Part shown: piece after piece, positions 48,989 to 61,100 of the stretch | Layout: every line of letters starts with the position of its first letter | Numbering within the stretch: position 1 is the stretch's first letter | From: a bacterium | GTDB lineage: Bacteria; Lindowbacteria; 2-12-FULL-62-27 | Length of the DNA: 64,000 nucleotides | NCBI GenBank assembly: GCA_016202645.1 | Contig: JACQOF010000146.1 | Span: 46,079 to 110,078, forward strand | Direction of reading: 5' to 3' | Translations under genes and position numbers: made by a program | The notes under the pieces: generated by a model | The model's input: only the letters and a program-made list of their open reading frames with translations | The model's database searches: none | Told to the model about the DNA's origin: nothing

Positions 48989-49870
48989 ATGGCCGGGAAG
49001 ATTTTTCTGAATGGAAAATGGGTTGACCGTGCCGATGCGGTGATTTCGGTTTTCGATCACGGTCTTTTGTACGGGGACGGCGTCTTCGAGGGCATTCGGT
49101 CCTACGGGGGCAGGATTTTCCGTCTGGCTGGGCACATCGAGCGTCTGTACGATTCAGCCCGTGCCATCCGTCTGACCATTCCCTACGATCCGGCCGCCCT
49201 GTCGGGGCATGTGAAAGCCTCGGTGCGGGAGAACGCCCTGAAGGATGCTTACATCCGTCTCGTGGTGACCCGCGGCGTCGGGGACTTGGGCCTGGATCCG
49301 GACAAATGTCCGACGCCTTCGGTCTTCATCATCGCCGGTACGATTGCGCTTTATCCGCGGGAGTACTACGAGAAAGGCTTGGATATCGTGACGGTGCCGA
49401 CCCGGCGCAACGTCCCGGAGGCGCTCAACGGCCGGATCAAGAGTTTGAACTATCTGAACAACATCCTGGCGAAGATCGAGGGCAAGCTGGCGGGGTGCGT
49501 GGAGGCGCTCATGTTGACCGATTCGGGGTTTGTATGCGAATGTACGGGCGACAATATTTTCGGAATCCGCCACGGACGGCTCTTCACGCCACCGACCTAC
49601 CTGGGGGCGCTCAAAGGCATCACACGGGACGTGGTCATGGGCTTGGCCGGGTCGCGGGGGCTCAAGGTGGAAGAGGTGCCGTTCACGCGCCACGAGCTGT
49701 TCACGGCCGAGGAGGTTTTTCTGACCGGCACGGCCGCCGAGATCGTTCCGGTCACGAAGATTGACGGCCGGCCGATCGGCTCGGGCGCGCCGGGCGTTCA
49801 CACGCGGGGGTTGATGGCGGAGTTTGAGAAGCTCGTTCATCGGGAGGGAGAGGACGCGTATGCTGTGTAA
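48989..49870 (+). CDS. ilvE: Branched-chain amino acid aminotransferase
   Basis: A 293-residue fold-type IV PLP transaminase, most likely for Leu, Ile and Val. Motifs: DHGLLYGDGVFEGIRSYGGR at the substrate pocket, the PLP lysine in RIKSLNYLNNILAK, TGDNIFGIRHGRLFTPP, LKGITRD and VFLTGTAAEIVPV. D-amino-acid transaminase and aminodeoxychorismate lyase share the fold, but YGDGVFEGIRSY with the EA-x-x-LN-x-x-G pattern favours IlvE. The ribosome site GGAAGGGA precedes the ATG. The end overlaps the McsA gene by 11 bases. Confidence 0.93.
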   Translation: MAGKIFLNGKWVDRADAVISVFDHGLLYGDGVFEGIRSYGGRIFRLAGHIERLYDSARAIRLTIPYDPAALSGHVKASVRENALKDAYIRLVVTRGVGDLGLDPDKCPTPSVFIIAGTIALYPREYYEKGLDIVTVPTRRNVPEALNGRIKSLNYLNNILAKIEGKLAGCVEALMLTDSGFVCECTGDNIFGIRHGRLFTPPTYLGALKGITRDVVMGLAGSRGLKVEEVPFTRHELFTAEEVFLTGTAAEIVPVTKIDGRPIGSGAPGVHTRGLMAEFEKLVHREGEDAYAV

Positions 49871-50384
49871 GCGGTGCAACAAGCAGGAAGCGAAGATTCA
49901 TTTCGCGAAGATCATCAACAACCAGACGACGGAGTTTCATCTGTGCGAAGCCTGCGCGCAGCAGATGAACATCATGGGCGAAAACCATGAGTTTCATCTC
50001 GAGAACCTCATCACGGGCCTGCAGGACCAGCCCGAGGGCGCCGCCGTCGAGACGACGGGCCTGGCCTGCCCGGTCTGCGGCCAGACTTCCGGCACGTTCA
50101 AACGCACCGGCCGGCTTGGATGTCCGCGCTGTTACACCACGTTCCATGACGAACTCATCCCGCTTCTGCGGAAAATCCACGGCAGCGCGCACCACACCGG
50201 CAAGTCCCCCGCGCGGGCCAAGCCGGCCGCCGCGTCCGTCCGCGCGCGCGACATCAAGCGCCTCCGGCGGGACCTGCGCGAGGCGATTTCGCAGGAGGAC
50301 TACGAACGCGCCGCCGAGATCCGCGACGAGATCAAGCGGATCGAGGTTGAGTTGAAGACCGAGGAAGGGGCGAACCGATCATGA
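49860..50384 (+). CDS. mcsA: McsA, zinc-binding activator of arginine kinase
   Basis: Activates McsB and helps recruit substrates to ClpC. The 174-residue protein starts with a C-x2-C zinc knuckle (MLCKRCNKQEAKIHF, then HLCEACAQQM), followed by a second pair (CPVCG and GCPRCY), a linker, and a C-terminal UVR motif (RRDLREAISQEDYERAAEIR). ATG 49860 is chosen because it starts the first zinc knuckle; it overlaps the IlvE gene end. The next gene overlaps by ATGA. Confidence 0.93.
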   Translation: MLCKRCNKQEAKIHFAKIINNQTTEFHLCEACAQQMNIMGENHEFHLENLITGLQDQPEGAAVETTGLACPVCGQTSGTFKRTGRLGCPRCYTTFHDELIPLLRKIHGSAHHTGKSPARAKPAAASVRARDIKRLRRDLREAISQEDYERAAEIRDEIKRIEVELKTEEGANRS

Positions 50385-51442
50385 GTTTGCCGCTCAACAT
50401 CGACGCCAGCGGAAGGTGGATGCGGACCGAGGGCGCCGCCGACAGCGATGTCGTCGTTTCCAGTCGTGTCCGGCTGGCCCGGAACCTCAATGAACTGCCT
50501 TTCCCGCATGTTGCCGCCACCGACGTCCTCAAGGCGGTCCGCGAGCAGGTCACGCAGGCGGCCCAGTCGAGCAAGCTTCTTCAGAAGGCCCATCACATCC
50601 GGCTGGAGGATTTATCGGACGTGGAAAAGCAGGTGTTGATCGAGCGGCACCTGATCAACCAGCGCCTGCTCGAATCCAAAATCGCCTCCGTGATCGTCGA
50701 GCAGGAGGAGATCATTTCGGTCATGGTCAACGAGGAGGACCATCTGCGGATGCAGGCCCTCGAACCCGGCCTCGCGATGATCGACACCTGGCGCCTGACT
50801 GACACCCTCGACAACGAGCTCGAAGGCGCTCTCGACTATGCCTTCCGGCCCGACGTCGGATACTGCACGGCGTGTCCGACCAACGTCGGCACCGGCATGC
50901 GCGCCAGCGTCCTCGTGCATCTGCCCGGCCTCGTGGAGACGAAGCAGATCGACAAGGTCCTCAAGGCCGTTTCGCATCTGGGCTTGGCCGTCCGCGGCTT
51001 TTACGGGGAGGGAACGGAGCCGATGTCGAACTTTTTTCAGATCTCAAACCAGATTACGCTCTCCCGCGCGGAAGAGGAGATCGTCGACAACATCGAGAAA
51101 ATCACCAAGCAGATCGCCTCGAAGGAGCGCGAGGCGCGCAAGTGGCTTTATTCGGAGAATCATCTTCGCGTGGAGGACACCATCTTCCGGGCCTGGGGCA
51201 TTCTCCGGCACGCAAGGCTTCTCTCCTCCAAGGAATCGATGAACCTCCTCTCGTCCCTGCGGCTCGGCGTCTATTACAAACTCATCCCCGACATCACCCC
51301 GCAGATGCTCAACGAACTCTTCGTCCTCATCCAGCCCGCGCACCTCTGCGTCGCCTCCGGCAAGGACCTCCAGGCCGAGGACCGCGACGTCGCGCGAGCG
51401 GAACTGATCCGCGCCCGCCTGCGGATGAAGGCGGCGGGATGA
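50381..51442 (+). CDS. mcsB: McsB protein arginine kinase
   Basis: Phosphorylates arginines on damaged proteins, marking them for ClpC. The 353-residue product has the guanido-phosphotransferase signatures VVSSRVRLARNL near the N-terminus, NEEDHLRMQALEPGL, GYCTACPTNVGTGMRASVLV with the active-site Cys, and RGFYGEGTEPMSNFFQISNQ. The length equals Bacillus McsB. The gene overlaps mcsA by four bases and lies 21 bases before clpC. CtsR, the repressor heading the operon in Firmicutes, is not present here. Confidence 0.97.
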   Translation: MSLPLNIDASGRWMRTEGAADSDVVVSSRVRLARNLNELPFPHVAATDVLKAVREQVTQAAQSSKLLQKAHHIRLEDLSDVEKQVLIERHLINQRLLESKIASVIVEQEEIISVMVNEEDHLRMQALEPGLAMIDTWRLTDTLDNELEGALDYAFRPDVGYCTACPTNVGTGMRASVLVHLPGLVETKQIDKVLKAVSHLGLAVRGFYGEGTEPMSNFFQISNQITLSRAEEEIVDNIEKITKQIASKEREARKWLYSENHLRVEDTIFRAWGILRHARLLSSKESMNLLSSLRLGVYYKLIPDITPQMLNELFVLIQPAHLCVASGKDLQAEDRDVARAELIRARLRMKAAG

Positions 51443-51463
51443 AACAGTTCGAGGTTGAGACAT

Positions 51464-53944
<2,481 letters not shown>

Positions 53945-56900
53945 ATTTTCCGCCCGCGCCGCTCTCTGCCTCCTCGCCGCCGCCCTCCTTCTGTCCGCTG
54001 CCGGCCCCGCGGCTGCCGACATTGCCCGGGATTTCAACACGGGCGTGTATCTTTACAAGAAGGGCGAGTACGACCTTGCGGCGAAAACTTTTGAAATGAT
54101 CCTCGACAAATTCCCGGGGGACGAGCGGACAGACGAAGTTCTCTACTGGTACGGGGAGTGCCGGTACTATCAGGACAAATTTCCGGATGCCCTCGGGATC
54201 TACAAGAAACTCGCCGCGGAATACCCGAAATCCAAGTTTACGCTCAAGGGCCTGTTCTCGGCCGGATATGCCGCCATGAAGTTGAACAAATACCGCGACG
54301 CCGCCGCGTTTTTCAAGGAGGTTGCCGCGGACCCCGGGACTGACCGGGAGCGGGTTGTCGATTGCCGGATCCAGATCGCGCAGTGTTTCCTCAAGGAGGG
54401 CGACGACCGCGAAGCTGAAAAAGCCCTGCGCGAAATTCTGGCGACGCCGAAACTTCCGTCGGCCGGCCGCCAGGAGGCCGAATTTGAACTCGGCAGGGTC
54501 CTCGTCCGGACCGGGCGCTCCGCTGAGGCGCGGTCGGCGTTCACGCGGGCCTCTGAAAAAAGCGGCCCCCATCAGGCCGAGGCATTCATGGCCCTCGGGG
54601 ACGCCGCGTACGCCGAAGGAAAATATCCGGAAAGCATCGAGTGGTATGACAAGATCATCCGGAAGGTCCGCGGCGTGCCGCAGGCGTTCCGCGCCCGCGC
54701 GGTCTACAATTCCGCCTGGTCCCTCCTCGCCCTGGGCGAGACCGACAAGGCCCTCAGCCGGTTCGGAGAAGTGGTTGAGGACAAGGAGGCGTCGCAGGAC
54801 ATCCGCGGGGACGCGGCGATCCGGCAGGCGATCCTGTACCGGGAGAAAGGCGCCGACAAATTGGCGGGGGAAAAGTCCGAGGCGGCGGAAAAGATCGCCG
54901 AGGAAAGCGCCCAGCCAAACCTCCGGAATGAAGTCCTGCTCTTCCGGGCGGAATCGGCTTTCCTCGCAAAAAAATTCGACGTGGCTCTCGCGCACCTCGC
55001 GCAGGTGACCGACAAGGGATACCGCGTCCTCAGGCTTACCGGACAGATTTTCTTCGAAAGCGGACGCACGGCGGACGCGGCGCTCTATTTTGACCGCGCG
55101 GCGGTCGCGGCCCCGAACCGCTCCGCGATCAATCTCTGCCTCTTCGACATGGCCCAGAGCCATTTCCTGTCGGGCGCGTTCGACACCGCGGTCCTCGCGC
55201 TCGGCCGGATCAAGGATCCGGAACCGGATTTGAACGCGCGCCTCCAGCCGTTTCTGGCCGAGGCCCTGCAGAGCGCCGGCAAATTCGTCGAGGCAGCCAG
55301 GCAGTACGAGGGGCTGGTTGCGGCGGCAAGTCTCGATACGTTCGCGGCCCAGCGGTATAGATATTTCGCCGCGCTCGCCTATTTTCAGGCCGACCGGCTG
55401 AACGAATCCTCGCGGATTCTCCGCTCCTTTGTGGATGCCCTTCCGGACATTCGCGATCCCAGATCGAGGGACGCCATTGCGGGGATCGCGGGCGACAGCG
55501 TGCAGGCGGGAGCTCTCCTCCTGCATGCCGACGTTCTGACCCGGCAGGGCCTCCACAAGGACGCGCTCGTGGCTTATCTCCGGGCGGTCTTCGCCGCGCG
55601 GACGGTCGGACCGGACGTCCTGTACCTGGCCTACACCCACCTCATCGACTTCGCGCTGGAACACGCGCCCGGCCGGGTCGCCGAGAACGCCGACGATTTT
55701 GTGGAGGCCCTCGGAGACACGCGGACGTACCGGTTTGTCATCGAGCGCCTCTACGACGCCAACCACTACACGAACTTGTTGAAATATTCCGAGGACATCG
55801 CGTCGAAGTTTCCCAAGTCGTCGGAGTTGTACGGCCGCGCGCTCTATTACCGGATGATGACGTTTTACCAGCGCCGGAAGTTTTCAGCGGCGTCGGGGAA
55901 ACAGGAGGAACTGGCGAAGTGGCTTGCGGATCATCCCGTGCGGGACTTGGCCGAAGGGTCGGATTTCTGGCGGGCCAGGATCAGTCAGGAACAGGGCGAC
56001 CGGGCCGCAGCCAAGGGCGCGTTTCTTTCGTACCTCGATCTTCATCCGACGGGAAGATATACGGCTGAAGCGCGGTTCAACCTCGGGCTTCTGGCCCTCG
56101 ACGACCGGGAGCTTCAAGACGCCGAGCGGGAATTTCTGAAACTCCTGGCCGGCAAATCCCAGTCTGACATTCTCGCCGCTCCACTCCTCGCTGACGCCCA
56201 GTACAACCTCGCCTCCGTCCGGATCCTCCAGGACCGATTCGCCGACGCGCTGGCCCTCCTGGAAATTCTTGCGGCGCACAAGAGTTTCAAAAATGATCCG
56301 GACTATCTGTACAAGATCGGGTATGTTTACGTCGCGGTCGGGCGATTCCAGGAGGCCGAAGCGCATTATAGAAATATTATCGGGATGGGCGACGTCCCGG
56401 GCGGCACGATGGACAACGCCGTCTACGCGCTGTTCTCCCTGCTCTACCGGTCCGAGCGGTACCCGGAACTCGAAGCCGACTTCAACCGCTACAGCGGCCG
56501 GATCAAAGACAAGACCCTCCAGGCCCGGGCCAAGTATCTCATGGGAATGACGCTGTTTGACGCCGAGCGGTACAACGATGCGATGGTTTTTTTCAAGGCG
56601 GTCAAGACCCCGAAAGACACGGAGCTGGTGCTCGACGCCGGCATGCGGCTGGCCGATTGCGATTACAACTTGAAACGGTACAAAACCGCCCTCGAACGAT
56701 ACACGGAGATCGCCGAGGATTATCCGGCCACCCACTGGGGCCGCGAGGCCTTGTACGCGTCCGGACTCTGCAAAATCAAGCTCGGATTTCCGGAAGGGGC
56801 ACTCTCCGGGTTTGAGCGGTTCCTTCAGCAGAATCCCGACGAGCCCCTGGCCATGGACGTGGCGCGGGAGGCCGCGCGGCTTTATCTCAGCCTCGGAGAT

Positions 56901-58764
56901 CTGGAATCCGCGGAACAGAAACTGGATTTTCTCGAAAAACGGAAAGTGGAAGGATCCATGCTGGAGGAAATCATGCGGATGCGCATCCGCATCTGGCATC
57001 GGCGCGGGGACGCCGACAAGGTCCTCACGCTCGCCAAATCCCACCGCGGGGCCTACGGGCCGAACGTCGAAGTGACGCTGGCGGCGGCCGAATCGGCCAT
57101 CCGGCTCGGGCGGGCCCAGGAGGCGCTCGACGCGATGGAGGGGTTTGACAGCCGGGAGGTCGACACGCACGACCGGGCGTTCATGGATTTTTACCGCGCG
57201 GAAGCCCTCCATAAACTCGGCCGGGACGGCGCGGTCGAACTCTACCGGCGGCTGGCCGATTTCGGCGACACCGAAATCCGCCTCTCCTCCCGGTATCGCT
57301 ACGGCATGTTTTTTCTGGGCCGCCGGGAATATGCGCCGGCCCGGGAGATGTTCGTTTCCGTGATCTCGGATCCGGCCGCGCCGCTGATGAGCTTTTTTCA
57401 GGAGTCGATCCTCTCGGCGCTTGGGGCGGCGAAGGAAGCGAATGAACCGGAGCAGACCCGGAAAATATACGCGGCCTTCAAGGACCGGATCTCGGCCGAA
57501 TCGAACCGCATCGCGTCGGCGGAATACAACCTGTGGGCGAATCTCGCGATCAAGGACAACGCCAAATCCCAGGCGGCCATCCAGGAACTTCTGGCCCTCC
57601 ATCTCGACCCCCGCCGACGCGCGGAAATTCTGATGGTGTCCGCCCAGCTTCACGAGGCGGCGGAGGACTACGCCGGCGCCGACGCAATTTACGGCGGCGT
57701 CATGGACAACCCGGATGCGCCCGAGGAGATCCGGCGGAAAGCCGAGGCGCGGAAAGTCGAACTGGGTATTTTGCGGGGCGAGACCGGCCGGCCGATCCTC
57801 GAGGCGTATCTCGAGGCCGGCCACCGCGGCGAGTGGGCCGGCCGCGCGGCGGAGTCTCTGCTGGCGGCGGCCGTCGCGGACAAACGCTACGCCGACATCA
57901 TCCGCACCGTGGACCTCATCCAGAGGAAACTCGATACCGTCCGGCCCGCGGCGCGGTACGCGTCCGCGCTCGCGCATCTCTCCCTGTCCGATACGGCGGG
58001 CGCCCTGGAGGATTTTCGGCGGGTCGTGGCGGAAGGATCCTCGGAAACATTTTACATCGCCTGGTCGGCCTATCGCCTGGCTCAGGACGAACTTATCCAG
58101 AGGCGTATGCCGGAAGCCGGAAATTTTCTGAAGCTGGCGTGGCGTCATCGCGTCAATCTCGATACGCCCGCCGCCCTCAATACGTACGGCCAGCTTGCCG
58201 AAATACTGGTTGAGAGCACCGATTTCGCGGGCATTCAAGCGCTCGCGGCTGACGCTCCGCCGGAAGGCCTCGGGTCCGAGCCGCATCTTCTCATGGGCCT
58301 GGCCGCATGGGCTTCGAATGATAACGCCGCGGCGGTCCGGCACCTCAAGGAGGCCGTCACGACAACCGAACGCGTCAGGCCCCGCTATGCGGAGGCGCTC
58401 GTGCGCACCGGCGACACCCTGTCGGCGATCGCGGAATATGAACGGCTCGCGGAAGGCCAGGGACCCGACGCAGGCCGCGCCCAGCTGACCGCGGCGACCC
58501 TCCTGGATTCGATCGGGAAATCCTCGGAGGGACTGATCGCCTATTACAAGGTCCTCGCCGTCCACGAATCGGATACCCAGTCGGAACTGGGCGCGGAGGC
58601 GCTCCTCGGAATCTCCCGGCTCTACGCCAGGCTCGGGGATGTCCAGAAATCAAAGGATGCCGCCTCCGAACTCATTAAAAAATATCCAAACAGCCGCCCG
58701 GCCAAAGAAGCGCAGGCGCTTGCGGGCGGGCCATAGTTCAATCAAACTGGAGGAGATGCCAATC

Positions 58765-59133
58765 ATGAAAACGGGGATTTGGATTTTGTGTTTGACGGTG
58801 CTGGGACTGGGAATGCTGACGGCGGGATTCTGCGCGACCGCGTCCGCCGCGGAGCGGACGGAAGAGGCAACCGTGCTGGGCAAGGACCGGTCGAAGCAGG
58901 CCGGGGTCGTGCCTTCGGACACGCGCGCGGCGGAAGTCGACTCCAAGCTGAAACAGGAGGAGACGCCGTCCGGCCTGAAATCGGGCGCGCCGGGCGTTCG
59001 GACTTCGCAGAAAATGGAAAAACCGAAAATGGCCGAGCCGGAGCGCAAGAAGCCGGAGGGCCGGAAGGGATTCGGCGGGAATATCTGGATATGGATTCTG
59101 GTCATCGGGGGCATTGCCGCCGCGGCCGGATAA
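58765..59133 (+). CDS. Small protein with N- and C-terminal hydrophobic segments
   Basis: A 122-residue protein of no recognised family. It has an N-terminal signal or anchor (WILCLTVLGLGMLTAGFCATA), a charged, Lys/Glu/Pro-rich middle of about 65 residues, and a C-terminal hydrophobic tail (GGNIWIWILVIGGIAAAAG) that ends the protein. ATG 58765 follows GGAGGAG at a good distance. It lies 28 bases after the giant TPR gene and 33 before exbB. The tail may insert in the inner membrane beside ExbB/ExbD. Confidence 0.7.
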   Translation: MKTGIWILCLTVLGLGMLTAGFCATASAAERTEEATVLGKDRSKQAGVVPSDTRAAEVDSKLKQEETPSGLKSGAPGVRTSQKMEKPKMAEPERKKPEGRKGFGGNIWIWILVIGGIAAAAG

Positions 59134-59166
59134 GGGCCGCCTGACGACTGAAAGGAGTCACGACCT

Positions 59167-59730
59167 ATGGGTGCGATAGTGGATTTGACGGCCAAGGGCG
59201 GTTTCATGATGGGGCCGCTCTATTTGACTGCCGTCGTCTGCCTGTTTTTCATCATCGAGCGGATTCAGGCGCTCTGGAAGTTCCACCAGCGTGAAGCGGC
59301 CTTTCTGGCTGACGTCGAGTCGGACGGGCTTGGAGCCGCGGCCGCGCGCGCCGGGGATTTCGGGCCGGCGCGGGTCATCGCCGGCGGCCGGGGCGTCGAC
59401 GCGACTCTCGCGGAACTGACGGCCATCCTTGAAAGGGATCTTGGCAGGTTTTTGCACGGCCTCGCCGCCATCTACAAAGGCGCTCCGCTCATGGGACTGC
59501 TCGGGGCGACGCTCGGGATCATCAAGGTCTTCCGGAAACTCTCGGTGCAGGGCTTGGAACAGATGGAATACTTCGCCGGCGGAATTTCGGAAGTCCTCGT
59601 TACAACGGCAACGGGACTGCTGATTGCCATCCCCGCGCTGTTTTTCACGTTTTACCTGAATGGCCTGGTCGCGCGGAAAATCAGCCAGTACGAGACCCTC
59701 TACCTCACGGAAATCGAGAGGGGCCGGTAA
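59167..59730 (+). CDS. exbB: ExbB/TolQ/MotA proton-channel family protein
   Basis: A 187-residue inner-membrane stator with three TM helices: LYLTAVVCLFFIIERIQALW, APLMGLLGATLGIIKVF and TATGLLIAIPALFFTFYL. The last two, with conserved Gly, Thr and Ala residues, line the proton path in this family. It pairs with the ExbD gene two bases later. ExbB and TolQ cannot be told apart by sequence alone; the TonB-like gene two positions downstream favours ExbB. The ribosome site GAAAGGAG precedes the ATG. Confidence 0.9.
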   Translation: MGAIVDLTAKGGFMMGPLYLTAVVCLFFIIERIQALWKFHQREAAFLADVESDGLGAAAARAGDFGPARVIAGGRGVDATLAELTAILERDLGRFLHGLAAIYKGAPLMGLLGATLGIIKVFRKLSVQGLEQMEYFAGGISEVLVTTATGLLIAIPALFFTFYLNGLVARKISQYETLYLTEIERGR

Positions 59731-59732
59731 AC

Positions 59733-60155
59733 ATGGGCGCGCCGCGCCGCCGCAAGACCCGGCTCCAGCTGACCGATCTCGATTTCGAGATCGTTCCGCT
59801 GGTGGACATGATTATTCTTCTGCTGATGTTCGTCGTCGTCACCACCTCCTTCCGCGGCCAGCCGGGCATCAAGGTCGACCTGCCGGCTTCCGCTGCGACG
59901 CCGGCGGACATACCGCAGTACACCGAGGTGTCCATAGCGGCGGATGGGAAGATGTATCTCGGCCACGAGGAAATTGAGGACATTTCGGCCCTCGGGGCTG
60001 TCCTCCAGGAACGCGCCGCCGCGTCGCCTTCGAAAATCCTTTTCGTCCGCGCCGACCGCAGCACCCGGCACGGTCTCGTGGTGGCCGTGATCGACGTGGC
60101 GAAGCGCGCCGGATTTCTGGAGGCCACGATCGCGACGGTCAGCGCTCAGGAGTAG
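59733..60155 (+). CDS. exbD: ExbD/TolR family protein
   Basis: A 140-residue stator partner with one TM helix whose start carries the essential proton-binding Asp (IVPLVDMIILLLMFVVVTTSF), followed by a periplasmic ExbD/TolR domain with VDLPASAATP, EVSIAADGKMYLG, FVRADRSTRHGLVVAVIDVA and the C-terminal beta-alpha unit. It works with the ExbB protein to convert proton flux into motion of the TonB-like protein. Confidence 0.92.
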   Translation: MGAPRRRKTRLQLTDLDFEIVPLVDMIILLLMFVVVTTSFRGQPGIKVDLPASAATPADIPQYTEVSIAADGKMYLGHEEIEDISALGAVLQERAAASPSKILFVRADRSTRHGLVVAVIDVAKRAGFLEATIATVSAQE

Positions 60156-60175
60156 CGAGGAAGGGAAAATCTGAT

Positions 60176-61096
60176 ATGACGGCGGCGTTTCAGGACATCC
60201 GGGAATCGATCGAGGCTTGGATCCAGGATTATCTTTCCGTCGAGGAAAACCGCCGGGACGCCCGAAGCGCCGCGGCGTCGATGCTGATGTTCGTCGGCCT
60301 GCTCTTTTTTATCGCGCGCGGAAACATCGTGTCCTACATGCTCATCGAAAATCCCGGCCGCACGCTCACCGTTCGCTTTTCGCCGGCGCCCCAACCTCAG
60401 GTCGCCGAACTTGCCCAGACCCGGATCCAGCAGTCCCGGGCCGCGCCCAGGGCTGTGGAAGTCCCTCCGCCGCCTGAATCCGAACGGCCGCCCAGACTTC
60501 AGTCCCTGGCCTCCATGGCCGCCGCCCGGCCCGATTACTTCGGTAAACATCCCATCCTCCCGCCTCAGCCCGCGGACCGGCCGGTCGTCTCGGACGCGCC
60601 GGCGAGGTGGCGCGAGAAACCGACGCCCCAGGAGGCGAAGTCCGAGCGGCGCGCGTTCGGGTCCGCGTCGGTGGATATGCCGGAAGCGAAAATCGGCACG
60701 CCAACCGGGACGGCCGACCCATCCGCGTCGGAAGTTTCTTTCGACGTTCAAGTCACGCCGGGAACCGATGGAAAAGATTTCATTACCTTGTCCGGCCGCG
60801 CCGTGCCATCCTCCGTCGGCCGCCCCGGCGGAAAAGAGATGTCGTCCCGTCGTCCCATTTTGAAATCGCCTCTGCCGACCGTGCCGGAATGGTTCGAGCG
60901 CAAGGGTCTCGACAGTTTCGTGACGCTCCGGATCGTGATCTCGGCGTCCGGGAAGGTCGAATCGGCCGAAGTCGAAAAGACGAGCGGCTTCAAGGAAATG
61001 GACGGGGAGGCGCGCGAGAAGATTCTGCAGTGGGTATTTCAGCCGACGGGGTTTCGGGAGTCGATGGTGGTGAAGATCAATTATCGCCTCCGGTAA
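60176..61096 (+). CDS. tonB: TonB-family energy transducer
   Basis: A 306-residue protein with a cytoplasmic N-terminus of about 37 residues, one TM helix (AASMLMFVGLLFFIARGN), a Pro/Arg-rich periplasmic spacer (about 65-235) and a C-terminal TonB domain (about 240-306: LDSFVTLRIVISASGKVESA, VEKTSGFKEMD, ILQWVFQPTG). Such proteins carry ExbB/ExbD energy across the periplasm. The long N-terminal cytoplasmic part is unusual for classical TonB. Four bases separate it from the BamA gene; no TonB-dependent receptor is nearby. Confidence 0.9.
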   Translation: MTAAFQDIRESIEAWIQDYLSVEENRRDARSAAASMLMFVGLLFFIARGNIVSYMLIENPGRTLTVRFSPAPQPQVAELAQTRIQQSRAAPRAVEVPPPPESERPPRLQSLASMAAARPDYFGKHPILPPQPADRPVVSDAPARWREKPTPQEAKSERRAFGSASVDMPEAKIGTPTGTADPSASEVSFDVQVTPGTDGKDFITLSGRAVPSSVGRPGGKEMSSRRPILKSPLPTVPEWFERKGLDSFVTLRIVISASGKVESAEVEKTSGFKEMDGEAREKILQWVFQPTGFRESMVVKINYRLR

Positions 61097-61100
61097 GATC

